Source: Apilactobacillus xinyiensis | GTDB lineage: Bacteria; Bacillota; Bacilli; Lactobacillales; Lactobacillaceae | Direction: 5' to 3' | Assembly (NCBI RefSeq): GCF_019656235.1 | Contig: NZ_BPLL01000007.1 | Location: 1 to 64,000 of the forward strand | DNA length: 64,000 nucleotides | Shown here: positions 24,281 to 32,922 of the stretch, one piece after another | How the letters are laid out: every line of letters begins with the position of its first letter | Position numbering within the stretch: position 1 is the stretch's first letter | The notes under the pieces: generated by a model | Databases searched by the model: none | Seen by the model: only the letters and a program-made list of their open reading frames with translations | What the model was told of the DNA's origin: nothing | Made by a program: the position numbers and the translations under genes

Positions 24281-24784
24281 CTATTCGTTTACGTTATGCT
24301 TTAATGAGTTTATTTCTGCTAATATTTTTTGATTATCTTTATCTATTTTATCAAGCCGTTTGTTAATGCTATCATATTCTCTTTCATCATCTTCATTTTC
24401 AAAGTATGAGGTTATAGCGCTAGTTAGCATTCCAATAATCCCTATACCTGTAAACATTAATATAATGGCTGCAAATTTCCCCCAAGGTGTTTGAGGCGAT
24501 ATATCTCCATATCCTACGGTAGTGGTAGTAGTTATTGACCACCAGATTGCTTCACCAAAATTGACGTTTTCCGCTAACGAATAAAACATAGATGCTACTA
24601 CTATTAAAATTATGCTTGCCAATAACGTCCAAATCAATCCATTTGTATTCAAAAACTTTTTAACATTCTTTTGGAACTTGCCCAGGACACCTATAAATCT
24701 GAAGATTCTTAAAAGTTTAAATAATCTAAACAATCTTGATATTCTAACTATTCGGAATAAAGAGAATATACTGTCAAATGGGAT
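24281..24784 (-). pseudogene. Truncated voltage-gated-type potassium channel
   Basis: The frame holds an S4-like arginine helix (FSLFRIVRISRLFRLFKLL), S5, the pore filter TTTTTVGYGDIS and S6, then a coiled-coil tail (INKRLDKIDKDNQKILAEI). Segments S1-S3 are missing: upstream the frame closes with a stop near 24787, and no ribosome site is found. The only start inside (TTG at 24733) would cut S4. It is best read as the 3' half of a six-helix channel gene, but a pore-only product cannot be excluded. Confidence 0.6.
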
Positions 24785-24902
24785 TATAGTATATTAAATA
24801 TGTTTCTTTGGAAAAAGTTTCAATGGATGATACAATTCACACATACGTAAATTATATGACTTGTGATGATTTTACAAAATAATTATAGTTAGAAGGGAAC
24901 CA

Positions 24903-25253
24903 ATGAATTTTATATTAAAAATAATTGTTGTCTACATAAACTTAATAACTTCCTATTATCTTTTCTTTTCGTTGGCTAATTTTATGCCCACGAATAATAT
25001 TCAACATAGAATTGTAAACTCGCTATTTTTAATACTTTTATTCATGTTATTACAGTGCTTTTGCATATTTTTAAAGAACGATAATCTAATTTTATTTACA
25101 GTAAAGGAAATAGTTAATTTTATTACTTTGATAAGTGTACTTTACCTGCTGGTATTTAATACGGAGTTGTTTTTTTCTTTTATGCATATAGGTGCGATAA
25201 GTATTATTTCTTTTGGGTATAATTTATTGAAAAAATATAAAATATTGGGTTAA
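24903..25253 (+). CDS. Membrane protein of unknown function, four helices
   Basis: 116 residues, with four hydrophobic helices and a short basic end (NLLKKYKILG). AGAAGGGA lies seven bases before the ATG. No motif or family recognised. It is monocistronic, in an AT-rich region of mostly small membrane proteins. Confidence 0.6.
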   Translation: MNFILKIIVVYINLITSYYLFFSLANFMPTNNIQHRIVNSLFLILLFMLLQCFCIFLKNDNLILFTVKEIVNFITLISVLYLLVFNTELFFSFMHIGAISIISFGYNLLKKYKILG

Positions 25254-25280
25254 ATATTTATTTGATGATGACACGCATAT

Positions 25281-25745
25281 TTAATAATTTATGATTTGCA
25301 ATCGTATTTTATCTTTTAAAATTAATCCATTTTCTAAAATTTCATTTGGATATAAGCACTTTTTATTAAAGAAATCACGTTCAACTGTAGTACATCTAAA
25401 TCCCATTTTTTGATATAAATAAAGTTGTTCAAAACTTGTAGAACCAGTGCATATTTCTAGAAATTTGCATTTATTCTGAAATTCATCAATTACAAACTTT
25501 AACAATTTTGTTCCATAGTGCTTATTACGAAAATGTTCATCTATAGATAAATTCATTATTTCCATCGTTAATGGATTTGTCTTCATTACCACGATAATAC
25601 CAATGTCTTGATTGTTAATCTTTAAAGAATAAGCATCGTAATTTTTTAAATATGTTGAGATACTCTTAAGCTAAGGGTCTGCTTCTAACATTAATTTGTG
25701 ATGCTTTAATTTATAGCCGGTTATTCTTGAAATTTTTGAGTTCAT
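25281..25745 (-). pseudogene. GNAT acetyltransferase gene with an in-frame stop
   Basis: From ATG 25745 (AAGGAC upstream) the frame reads MNSKISRITGYKLKHHKLML then ADP and a TAG at 25671-25673, and continues in the same frame with the GNAT core: the acetyl-CoA loop HFRNKHYGTKLLKFV and YLYQKMGFRCTTVERDFF. About 154 codons in all, the usual family length. The downstream 103 codons alone lack the first strands. Probably inactive, or a sequencing error. Confidence 0.65.
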
Positions 25746-25852
25746 ATTTTTGTCCTTATTGTGTATATTTTTTATTTATTCTGATGATTTCCAAATAAAT
25801 AAATTTATTTGGAAAAATATTATAGATAAATGTTTACTAACATTTGAAAAAT

Positions 25853-25893
25853 CTAAAAAACCTAAACCACTCAAAGTGGCTTAGGCTTTTTTA
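25853..25893 (-). terminator. Intrinsic terminator
   Basis: AAAAAGCCTAAGCCACTT pairs with AAGTGGTTTAGGTTTTTT-like complement; it follows the secreted 134-residue protein on the minus strand. Confidence 0.85.
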
Positions 25894-25898
25894 CATAA

Positions 25899-26303
25899 TT
25901 AAAATCTTTTTACAACTTTATGCTCTGGACCAAACGATTTACTAAATTCATGGCTATGTCTCTTGAAATGATTACCTTCCATTGAACCCAAAACAGCATG
26001 AATATGTACATATTTTCCTTTAGGAGTTAGTGTGAATTTATCTCTTCCCCTTGCCCCAGGAGATGAATAAAGAAAAGTTTTTTGATTTGTTCTTTTCGTG
26101 ACAGTAATCCCTAATTTATATCTGTCAGCTCCTTTATATGAAATTTCATTACTGTAGCCAGCCTTATCTAATAAATGAACAATTTCTTTATTAGATAAAT
26201 AGTTATTGTTGGCAGATGCCGAGCCAGTTTGAACAAATACAAAAAAGCATGCAGTAAACATTGAAACAACTACTAATTTTATAATACTGAGTTTGTGAAA
26301 CAT
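25899..26303 (-). CDS. Secreted protein of unknown function
   Basis: 134 residues with a Sec signal peptide (KLVVVSMFTACFFVFV, cleavage likely after GSASA). The mature part starts NNNYLSNKEIVHLLDKAGY and is rich in Lys, His and Gly, ending in a charged VVKRF. No family is recognised. GGAGG precedes the ATG and a terminator follows. One of a dense set of small secreted proteins here. Confidence 0.65.
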   Translation of the reverse strand: MFHKLSIIKLVVVSMFTACFFVFVQTGSASANNNYLSNKEIVHLLDKAGYSNEISYKGADRYKLGITVTKRTNQKTFLYSSPGARGRDKFTLTPKGKYVHIHAVLGSMEGNHFKRHSHEFSKSFGPEHKVVKRF

Positions 26304-26478
26304 ATTACACCTCCAAATATTTTAGTGTTTATTATATATTATTTTTACACGCAATTCTAATGAGGTTTTATTTTCCAAAAATATCTATAATTAATAATTT
26401 TACATTTACTTATTTAATTATTAGGTTTATTATATTAAACGTTCGAACTTATATAATATTTTGGAGGAGAATGAACTC

Positions 26479-26976
26479 ATGGGAAAAATTAAAAAAATAT
26501 TTTCTGCAGTCCTTTTATCGTTAAGTGTCGTTACAGTTTTTAGCTTATTTACATCTACTTCAGCTAATGCCAGTTCTAAGAAACCGTTAAGTTTCGACTT
26601 TAGTCTGACTAAAAATTGTAATAAAAGATATGCTAGTGCTTTTAAACAAGCTATGAAGAATGTAAATAGTGAAAACAAATTAGTTGATTTTAATTTAGTT
26701 AGTTCTAAAAAGTCAAAAAGTAAAGTGGGTACATACCGTGCTAAAGATAATAAATGGGGATTAACTCCACCTTCTAAATTATTACTTAATAGAAAATATT
26801 GTGACAAATTAAGTAAAAAATATTTAGTATCATTTGCTATGCGTTTGCTGGTGGGTCAATTCATACAAGAAAATGATAAAGCATACAGTATTTTTACAAG
26901 TGAAAAACCTTTAGTTCACTTAACTCATTATGATGTTGATCAAATTAATAGTTATACTGGTATGGCAGTATTTTAA
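26479..26976 (+). CDS. Secreted protein of unknown function
   Basis: 165 residues: signal peptide MGKIKKIFSAVLLSLSVV... with probable cleavage after SANA, then a Lys/Ser-rich basic domain containing KYCDKLSKKYLVSFAMRLL. No family recognised. The ATG at 26479 was chosen because GGAGGAGA lies 8 bases upstream. A terminator follows. Confidence 0.65.
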   Translation: MGKIKKIFSAVLLSLSVVTVFSLFTSTSANASSKKPLSFDFSLTKNCNKRYASAFKQAMKNVNSENKLVDFNLVSSKKSKSKVGTYRAKDNKWGLTPPSKLLLNRKYCDKLSKKYLVSFAMRLLVGQFIQENDKAYSIFTSEKPLVHLTHYDVDQINSYTGMAVF

Positions 26977-26992
26977 AATATTATTAATATAG

Positions 26993-27020
26993 AAAAGAGT
27001 CCTTTTAGGACTCTTTTTTA
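26993..27020 (+). terminator. Intrinsic terminator
   Basis: AAAGAGTCC pairs with GGACTCTTT around TTTTA, followed by a T-run. Confidence 0.85.
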
Positions 27021-27056
27021 TTACATGTATTTATTAATTAGTAGGAGGTTTTTTAA

Positions 27057-27410
27057 ATTAGAACAAAAATAATAAATGCATTAATCATTATGATAAATGT
27101 ATTTTATATGTTTACTTGTATTTTTCCTATATTTATTATGCTAGACGAAAATTTTTATTATACTCATAGTAAGCTGATCAGTATTGCTACAATCAATAGC
27201 TCAGCTAGTCTAATAGCTTTTTCCATAATACTAATGGTTGTTTTTAAAAACATGAAAGTAAAGACTATTTTTGCGATTGCAACGATACTATTTTTGATAC
27301 TTACGTTATCCTTGAATAATGATCCAAGCATGACGACTATATATTCTTTTCCAATGTATTCGTATGGACTTTACATAATTATGTTTGGTATAAATAAAGT
27401 GTTTTATTAA
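27057..27410 (+). CDS. Membrane protein, possible ATT start
   Basis: Three to four hydrophobic helices, 117 residues if started at ATT 27057, which sits eight bases after a perfect AGGAGG and gives a natural N-terminus (RTKIINALIIM). The first ATG (27090) lacks a ribosome site and shortens helix 1. Function unknown. Either a rare AUU start is used or the start codon has been lost. Confidence 0.5.
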   Translation: MRTKIINALIIMINVFYMFTCIFPIFIMLDENFYYTHSKLISIATINSSASLIAFSIILMVVFKNMKVKTIFAIATILFLILTLSLNNDPSMTTIYSFPMYSYGLYIIMFGINKVFY

Positions 27411-27440
27411 GTTTTTGCATTAATGAAATGATATAAATGA

Positions 27441-27495
27441 CTAAAAAAGCTGTACATATTAAACAATAATTATGCTTAATATATACAGCTTTTTA
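27441..27495. terminator. Hairpin between converging genes
   Basis: AAAAAGCTGTA(C)ATATTAA pairs with TTAATATATACAGCTTTTT with small mismatches; T-runs occur on both strands. Confidence 0.75.
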
Positions 27496-27533
27496 TCAAC
27501 TTTTTTAGAATGCTAAAATCATTTTATATTAAA

Positions 27534-28121
27534 TTAGTATTTAATTCTAGCTGAGTAATTATGTCCATTGATTTGGTTTACATTAACCCAATAATTTAAA
27601 GTCATGTTTTTGAAATTGCTCAATGGCAAACGTTTATTAGAAACAAAGGTTACATTACCATCTTGTTCAGCACTAATGCCGATATTATTGTAAGCACTAT
27701 TACGTTTCCATTCGAAACGTAACTTGTTCCCCTTAGAATCTAGTAGATAGTTTTCATGCGATGTGTCGAAGAAATAAATATTTTGATTAAAATCAGATTG
27801 AGCATTATTACGCATAAGTAGTTTAAGATTTACAGCAGTTTTAATACCATATTTTCCACTCATTTTATAATAAGTAATTCCCTTTAAAAAGATTTCATGA
27901 TTGGATAAGTTGCTAGTATCTGATTTATCAGCAATTTCTCGATTATATGATTTATATTTTTTATAGTTATATGCTATCGAAAAATTGTTTCCCTGACCGT
28001 TTTGCAATGTTACCTTTGATGCCTTCTTAGCATGTATTGGACTTACTGAGCCACTATATGTAAAAAACATAATTATAGCAATAATACCTAAAGCTAGTTT
28101 CTTATAGTTTATTTTTGACAT
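27534..28121 (-). CDS. Secreted protein of unknown function
   Basis: 195 residues with a signal peptide (LALGIIAIIMFFTYSGSV, cleavage after IHA). The mature domain is mostly beta by composition (KYGIKTAVNLKLLMRN, YLLDSKGNKLRFEWKR, NMTLNYWVNVNQING), suggesting a beta-sandwich such as a DUF4352-like domain, but I cannot confirm this. AAGGAGGGA lies before the ATG. Confidence 0.65.
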   Translation of the reverse strand: MSKINYKKLALGIIAIIMFFTYSGSVSPIHAKKASKVTLQNGQGNNFSIAYNYKKYKSYNREIADKSDTSNLSNHEIFLKGITYYKMSGKYGIKTAVNLKLLMRNNAQSDFNQNIYFFDTSHENYLLDSKGNKLRFEWKRNSAYNNIGISAEQDGNVTFVSNKRLPLSNFKNMTLNYWVNVNQINGHNYSARIKY

Positions 28122-28237
28122 ATTGTTCCCTCCTTAATATTTAATGTTAAATTAAAAGTTATATTAACACAATCATTTTTTTATAAACTATGATTGTTAT
28201 AATAAATATAATTTGTTTAAAAAGGGGGGGAAGCATA

Positions 28238-28573
28238 ATGAAAAATCATAAAATAGTTTTAACTTTGCTGACGTGTTTATTAGCGATGATGCTAATTAAT
28301 ATCAATGCTAATGCTTCGGGTTATGAATATCGAAAATTAGCCAATAAATCCGCAGTTACTACTAAATCAGTAAAAGTTTTTCGTGGAACGGCTGTTAACT
28401 GTGAAGCTAATAATAAGTTTAAATACATTGGTCACATCAAAATTGGTTCGCATATCAAGGTATCACAATATTTTATGTCTACTGGTGGTTGGATAGTTAA
28501 GAGTTCAAAGTATAGAGCATCCGGTTCGCATTTCTATATTGTCAATACTGATAAAGCCCATTGGTTTAAATAG
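28238..28573 (+). CDS. Secreted SH3-like protein
   Basis: 111 residues, signal peptide MKNHKIVLTLLTCLLAMMLI and cleavage after NANA. The mature part has the pattern of bacterial SH3/SLAP-like repeats: VFRGTAVNCEANNKFKYIGH, KIGSHIKVSQYF and HFYIVNTDKAHWFK. Such domains bind cell wall or proteins in lactobacilli. ATG 28238 follows AGGGGGGGAAG; a longer frame from 28190 is unsupported. Confidence 0.65.
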   Translation: MKNHKIVLTLLTCLLAMMLININANASGYEYRKLANKSAVTTKSVKVFRGTAVNCEANNKFKYIGHIKIGSHIKVSQYFMSTGGWIVKSSKYRASGSHFYIVNTDKAHWFK

Positions 28574-28612
28574 TAAAAAAAGAACTGCATTTAATGCAGT
28601 TCCTTTTTTACT
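28574..28612. terminator. Shared terminator of two converging genes
   Basis: AAAAAAGAACTGCATT pairs with AATGCAGTTCCTTTTTT around a two-base loop, between converging secreted-protein genes. Confidence 0.85.
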
Positions 28613-28616
28613 TACT

Positions 28617-29102
28617 TTATAAATAATAATGATTTAATTTATCTATATATTTTTTACTAGTTCGATGCATTAACGCCACTTTTTGGTTATCACCCTTATT
28701 TCTAATCGAAATATATTCTTTACCATTTTTATGAATTAATTTTACAAAGGCAGTCATACTTGCAATGGTTAAATTTTGTCGACTGATAACTTCAAAATAA
28801 TTCTTCTTAATAGTTTTATATTTAGCTCTGGAAACTTGAGTAACTGCTTGGTCTGACATACAAACTTTGCGGCCGTTAATGATACCAATACCATGTTCTT
28901 CGCCAGTAATTCTACTTTTGGTAATAGTTACTGAGTAGTATGCTTTATTTTTATGATCCTTAGACCAGTTATTAGTAATCCAACAACCTCTAATTACTTT
29001 TGGGGTACCATCGGTACATTTACTAGCAGCATTAGCATTTTGATTGAATAAACAAAACAATCCTAAAATGACGGCCACTGATAATATATATTTTTTTATC
29101 AT
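28617..29102 (-). CDS. Secreted protein, RGxW family member 1
   Basis: 161 residues, signal peptide (YILSVAVILGLFCLF, cleavage after ANA). The mature part opens with GTPKVIRGCWITNNW, then alternates short strands such as YYSVTITKSRITGEEHG, as in lipocalin-like small beta barrels. Its opening matches the proteins at 29127 and 41124. AAGGAGC precedes the ATG. Probably one operon with the 29127 gene, 24 bases upstream. Function unknown. Confidence 0.65.
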   Translation of the reverse strand: MIKKYILSVAVILGLFCLFNQNANAASKCTDGTPKVIRGCWITNNWSKDHKNKAYYSVTITKSRITGEEHGIGIINGRKVCMSDQAVTQVSRAKYKTIKKNYFEVISRQNLTIASMTAFVKLIHKNGKEYISIRNKGDNQKVALMHRTSKKYIDKLNHYYL

Positions 29103-29126
29103 AAGTGCTCCTTTATATTATTGGTA

Positions 29127-29591
29127 TTACCAACCAAATGATTTTTGTAGTTTTCTTACTTTAATACCATTTTGATACATTAACCCTTTTTTATCACCAA
29201 TTCTAAAATATGCTTTTTTATTCATTTTTTGAGTTTTGATGATGCTGTTGCCCTTAAGACTAATCTTAATATCAGCGACTTTATCAACTGAAGTTTTAGT
29301 TCGTAATAAGTATTTATTACCTATTTTTTGATATTGTACTTTGTAAAATAGTGGATGGTTTCCACCGTTATGGAACATACTGTCTATCGTACATTTATTA
29401 TCTGTAAATTCGATAAAATGGAATGTTTTATTACATTTTTGTGGATTCTTGCTAGAGTAATAAGTTTTATTTCTCAATACGTTTGGTACGCCATGATGCC
29501 AACTACTATTGGCACTAACAACACTACCACCAATAAAAATCATGGTAATTGCCATAAAAATAACAACTAAGCTTTGTTTAATTTTTTTCAT
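29127..29591 (-). CDS. Secreted protein, RGxW family member 2
   Basis: 154 residues with signal peptide (SLVVIFMAITMIFIGGSV, cleavage after VSA). The mature part opens HHGVPNVLRNKTYYSS, the degenerate form of the family motif, then FHFIEFTDNKCTID and KYLLRTKTSVDK. GGAGGAG precedes the ATG. It is the upstream gene of a two-gene unit with 28617-29102. Function unknown. Confidence 0.65.
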   Translation of the reverse strand: MKKIKQSLVVIFMAITMIFIGGSVVSANSSWHHGVPNVLRNKTYYSSKNPQKCNKTFHFIEFTDNKCTIDSMFHNGGNHPLFYKVQYQKIGNKYLLRTKTSVDKVADIKISLKGNSIIKTQKMNKKAYFRIGDKKGLMYQNGIKVRKLQKSFGW

Positions 29592-29742
29592 TATAAGAAC
29601 TCCTCCTTGTTAATTGTTTTAACATAAAATAATAATCACCACAACATAATTTTTGTTTTATGATTATAAGTAAATCCATATCGTAATTTTCTAATTTACA
29701 TAAAAGTGTTATTATATGTGCATAACTTTAAGGAGTGATTTT

Positions 29743-30708
29743 TTGAAGAAACATATTATTTATGGAGCCTTAATTAGTTCATTGTTTTCAGTTTCATTGT
29801 TACCTTTGAACGCACAAGCTCATACGCATAAACATTTAACTAAGCATGTCACAATTACTAAACGTCATCATGCCAAGCATAAAAAACAACATGTAGTGAT
29901 ACATACCAAAAATCAACACAATAGTTTGCCTGCTGGATCAATGAGATATAATGATAATTCTAGTTTTGGTTATGGTTCAAAACCTATAGCAACTGAAAAT
30001 GCATCGGATACTATTAATATTCCAACTGGATTTCCATTTTACTTTCAAGATGGCAAAATAGTTATGCAGAATAATTTTAACAATGCATTTACTCAAATGA
30101 GTTATAAAATCAATAAGTTCAGTCCTAATACTAATGATTTAAAAGAAAAAGTTAATCTAAACAACGTTACTAAAGCTCAACAATATGAAATGTCTAAATA
30201 TGCAGCTGATTTAATTAATTCGGTAAGGCATAAATTATCCAACAACGTTAGTTATACAGCTGATTTGAGTGTTGATGACCAAGCCATGAACATGGCTAAT
30301 GATATTATACAAAAATACAATGCAGACAAATGGAGCATTATGTCTAAAAACGGTCATGATGTCAAAGCCATTAATGAAGTTGCCAAGAACTACGGGCTAT
30401 TATATTCAGATAACTACAGTACCGTTGATGATCAACAATATTATGAAGATGCAGCCACTTCTGAATTAACTACTAACACAACAATGGCTAACATTAAGCA
30501 AAATATTTACGAAGCTATTTGTGCTATGTTATTTGATGATGCTGATTCTAATTGGGGACATGCTGAAAATCTTCTTTCTAGTGACGAATTAAACGAGCAA
30601 TTTGAACATTTTAGTGTTGCAATTGATGACTTAAAGCAAATTCATTTCGAAACTATTCCATACTCTTATACACAGGGGTATCAAAATAGTTATGATGACT
30701 ACGATTAA
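29743..30708 (+). CDS. SEC10/PgrA-like secreted surface protein
   Basis: 321 residues from TTG 29743 (AAGGAG seven bases upstream). Signal peptide MKKHIIYGALISSLFSVSLL, then a His/Lys-rich linker (HTHKHLTKHVTITKRHHAK), then a helical domain of the SEC10/PgrA surface-exclusion type: LNNVTKAQQYEMSKYAADLI, INSVRHKL, and WGHAENLLSSDE near the end. Enterococcal namesakes reduce plasmid uptake; in lactobacilli the domain is common on surface proteins with no proven role. There is no LPXTG anchor. Confidence 0.75.
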   Translation: MKKHIIYGALISSLFSVSLLPLNAQAHTHKHLTKHVTITKRHHAKHKKQHVVIHTKNQHNSLPAGSMRYNDNSSFGYGSKPIATENASDTINIPTGFPFYFQDGKIVMQNNFNNAFTQMSYKINKFSPNTNDLKEKVNLNNVTKAQQYEMSKYAADLINSVRHKLSNNVSYTADLSVDDQAMNMANDIIQKYNADKWSIMSKNGHDVKAINEVAKNYGLLYSDNYSTVDDQQYYEDAATSELTTNTTMANIKQNIYEAICAMLFDDADSNWGHAENLLSSDELNEQFEHFSVAIDDLKQIHFETIPYSYTQGYQNSYDDYD

Positions 30709-30787
30709 TTAAAAATAAATAAATAATTATATAAATTAGGTGTATACTTATTAAGTAATTACATATGATTTTATAGGAGGACTTTTA

Positions 30788-31444
30788 ATGAGAATCAAAA
30801 AAAGCTTAACCATTGTTTCTTGTGGATTAATGTTAGGAATGGGATTTAGCCAAGTATTGCCATCCTTAAATGAGAGCGTAATTGCTAAAGCCGCTGTAAA
30901 TAAGAAAATAAGTGCTAAACAATTTTATAATGATATTAACGCCGGCATGATTGCTGTTGAAAAATCCAACAGTGTTGCCTATGGAATATCTGATATAAAT
31001 TATATGAAAACTAGCGGATTAAATGCTTACAGGGGATATACATCATTCTCAGAATTTTTACAAGATTATGAAATTTATAATGGTGGTTCACATAGTTACG
31101 ATGCCGTTAAATACTTGTATCATCATTTTTATAGTAGATTTGATAGTAGCACTCAAAAAGTGTTGAAAAATGATTACAATAATTCTAATGTTCAAGATTT
31201 TGAATCATTATCAAAAGATTTGGCTGCTGCTATTGTAGATTGGAGTAATAAGTATGCTGGTATTGCTCCAGCCAAAAGTCACGTTCATGCATCTAAACAA
31301 TCTTTAAATCATGCTCGTTCAGTATATATGAATGCAAAGAAGAAATACTCAGCTCATCATTCTCAAAGCAACAAATCAAAACTAGATAAAGCCAAGTACA
31401 ATTTAAGTGTTGCTAATGCTAAATACAAAGCTTTAGTTCATTAA
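30788..31444 (+). CDS. Secreted protein with helical C-terminal repeats
   Basis: 218 residues: signal peptide (LTIVSCGLMLGMGFS, cleavage after AKAA), then a Tyr/Ser-rich middle, and a C-terminal helical part with spaced Lys/Ala heptads (SLNHARSVYMNAKKKYSAHH, LDKAKYNLSVANAKYKAL) that look like coiled coil. TAGGAGG lies before the ATG and a terminator follows. No family recognised. Confidence 0.65.
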   Translation: MRIKKSLTIVSCGLMLGMGFSQVLPSLNESVIAKAAVNKKISAKQFYNDINAGMIAVEKSNSVAYGISDINYMKTSGLNAYRGYTSFSEFLQDYEIYNGGSHSYDAVKYLYHHFYSRFDSSTQKVLKNDYNNSNVQDFESLSKDLAAAIVDWSNKYAGIAPAKSHVHASKQSLNHARSVYMNAKKKYSAHHSQSNKSKLDKAKYNLSVANAKYKALVH

Positions 31445-31478
31445 AAAAGAAGCAGTGATATCACTGCTTCTTTTTTTA
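31445..31478 (+). terminator. Intrinsic terminator
   Basis: AAAGAAGCAGTGAT and ATCACTGCTTCTTT form a perfect stem with a long T-run. Confidence 0.9.
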
Positions 31479-31524
31479 ATGTTATAATCGAGGCAATAAA
31501 TTAAAGGGGAAGCGGTTATGCATT

Positions 31525-31947
31525 ATGCAAACAGATGATTACAGAAAGACACCCAAACTAGTTATTGTTAATTATGTCTTTTTAATATTGAGTTGTATTC
31601 CAGGGATTGGGACTTTATTAAACTTGATAGGTATTATAGACTTGATTGTGCTTATTCTAAGCGCATTAATTTTGGCACGTCGAGTTGTTCAATCTAAAAC
31701 GGCCACTTATTTAGCTATTATCGGTAGCGCCATTCATTTTATTATCTCAGTTACGACAGCGGTAATGTTTGCTTATATTTTTTGGAAAGATCTGAACAAC
31801 AACGGATCTACAATCGATACGGTATATCCAAATAATCAACTTGTTGGATCACTGATGCTTTTGATTACGGTATGTGCTTGGTTGATTAGAGTCATTGCAG
31901 CAGTGTTATATACTAATGATATTTTTAGTAAAAATAAATCAGTATAA
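31525..31947 (+). CDS. Membrane protein of unknown function, four helices
   Basis: 140 residues, four hydrophobic helices, no recognised motif. The ATG at 31525 lies about 14 bases after AGGGGAAG, longer than ideal. It is followed 15 bases later by the HTH-membrane regulator at 31963, so the two likely form an operon and may work together. Confidence 0.6.
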   Translation: MQTDDYRKTPKLVIVNYVFLILSCIPGIGTLLNLIGIIDLIVLILSALILARRVVQSKTATYLAIIGSAIHFIISVTTAVMFAYIFWKDLNNNGSTIDTVYPNNQLVGSLMLLITVCAWLIRVIAAVLYTNDIFSKNKSV

Positions 31948-31962
31948 TGTGAGGGAAATGTT

Positions 31963-32541
31963 TTGAACTCGTTAGGTCGAAAACTTAATAAAATTCGTTC
32001 AGAAAAAGGCATTGAAATCGCAGATGTGGCTAAGGCATTGAAGATTTCTAGTAAAAGAATTGAAAAAATTGAAAAAGGATATATTGATCCACAATTTGTA
32101 GATGTTTTGAAACTAACTAGTTATTATAAAGTTTCGTTAGGTGATTTTTATCAACATGATACTTTAGTTAAAAAAACGGATAATTTATTTTGGGTGAATT
32201 TCTTAGGGCTAATACTTATGACAATAATTCTGATTATGGATGATCCATTATATAACTGGTTAGAATTCTTTTATGCTATTGGTTGCTTTAACTATGTAAT
32301 GTTTTTCTTGGAAATTAGTAAAAAATATAAGATTGATAACCCAATTCAACGTAAACTAGGTAAAGTTTTTAGTAGAATTATCATTGGTATACTTCTGATT
32401 ATATTTTTAAGCTTATCTGTATTTCGTTTATATCAAGCATTTGTAATTAGACCTTATTTCACGATTATATTTTTAATTTTATTAGTTTTAATGTTATTTT
32501 TATGGAATTTTAGTTATAAAAAAATGAAAATTAAATTTTAA
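31963..32541 (+). CDS. HTH (XRE) regulator with membrane domain, copy 1
   Basis: 192 residues from TTG 31963 (GAGGGAA upstream). The first 60 residues are an XRE-type HTH (LGRKLNKIRSEKGIEIADVA, KRIEKIEKGYIDPQFVDVLKL); the rest is four membrane helices. It would be a membrane-tethered transcription factor. The protein at 37134-37712 has the same size, layout and TTG start. The two flank the 1086-residue surface-protein gene. Confidence 0.75.
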   Translation: MNSLGRKLNKIRSEKGIEIADVAKALKISSKRIEKIEKGYIDPQFVDVLKLTSYYKVSLGDFYQHDTLVKKTDNLFWVNFLGLILMTIILIMDDPLYNWLEFFYAIGCFNYVMFFLEISKKYKIDNPIQRKLGKVFSRIIIGILLIIFLSLSVFRLYQAFVIRPYFTIIFLILLVLMLFLWNFSYKKMKIKF

Positions 32542-32922
32542 AAATCATAAATTAATAAAGAATAGTTATTATTTAAATATTTACTTTTCTGATACTTTTG
32601 ACTTTTAATAAAAATAAATCTACATTCAATAAATATATTTATTGAATGTAGATTTATTTGTTGGGAAATTATATTTTTAATTTAGTTTTTCATCTACATT
32701 TATTGTTTTTGTAGCGTAGTTAATTAATTTTTAATGTTTTTATAATAATATAATTAACTATCAATAAAGCATGTTTTTAAATTTTTTTATAGTTTATAAA
32801 TTAATATCCGTAACAGTAGTAATAATGAAGTTTTATTGTTAAAATGTAACTATGAGTATACGAGGAATATGCCCTTATTGATTATTATAAAATAACATTT
32901 TTATAATTGAGGAGGAGAATTT
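32542..32922. other. AT-rich intergenic region upstream of the BspA-type gene
   Basis: 381 bases with a 48-base perfect palindrome (32611-32658) but no convincing gene. Promoter-like boxes are common by chance in this AT-rich DNA, so I name none. Confidence 0.5.
32611..32658. repeat. Perfect 48-base palindrome
   Basis: The left arm is AAATAAATCTACATTC then AATAAATA; the right arm is the exact reverse complement with no loop. It lies 70 bases after the HTH-membrane gene. It could be an AT-rich terminator (TTTATTT follows) or an operator/cruciform site. Confidence 0.7.
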
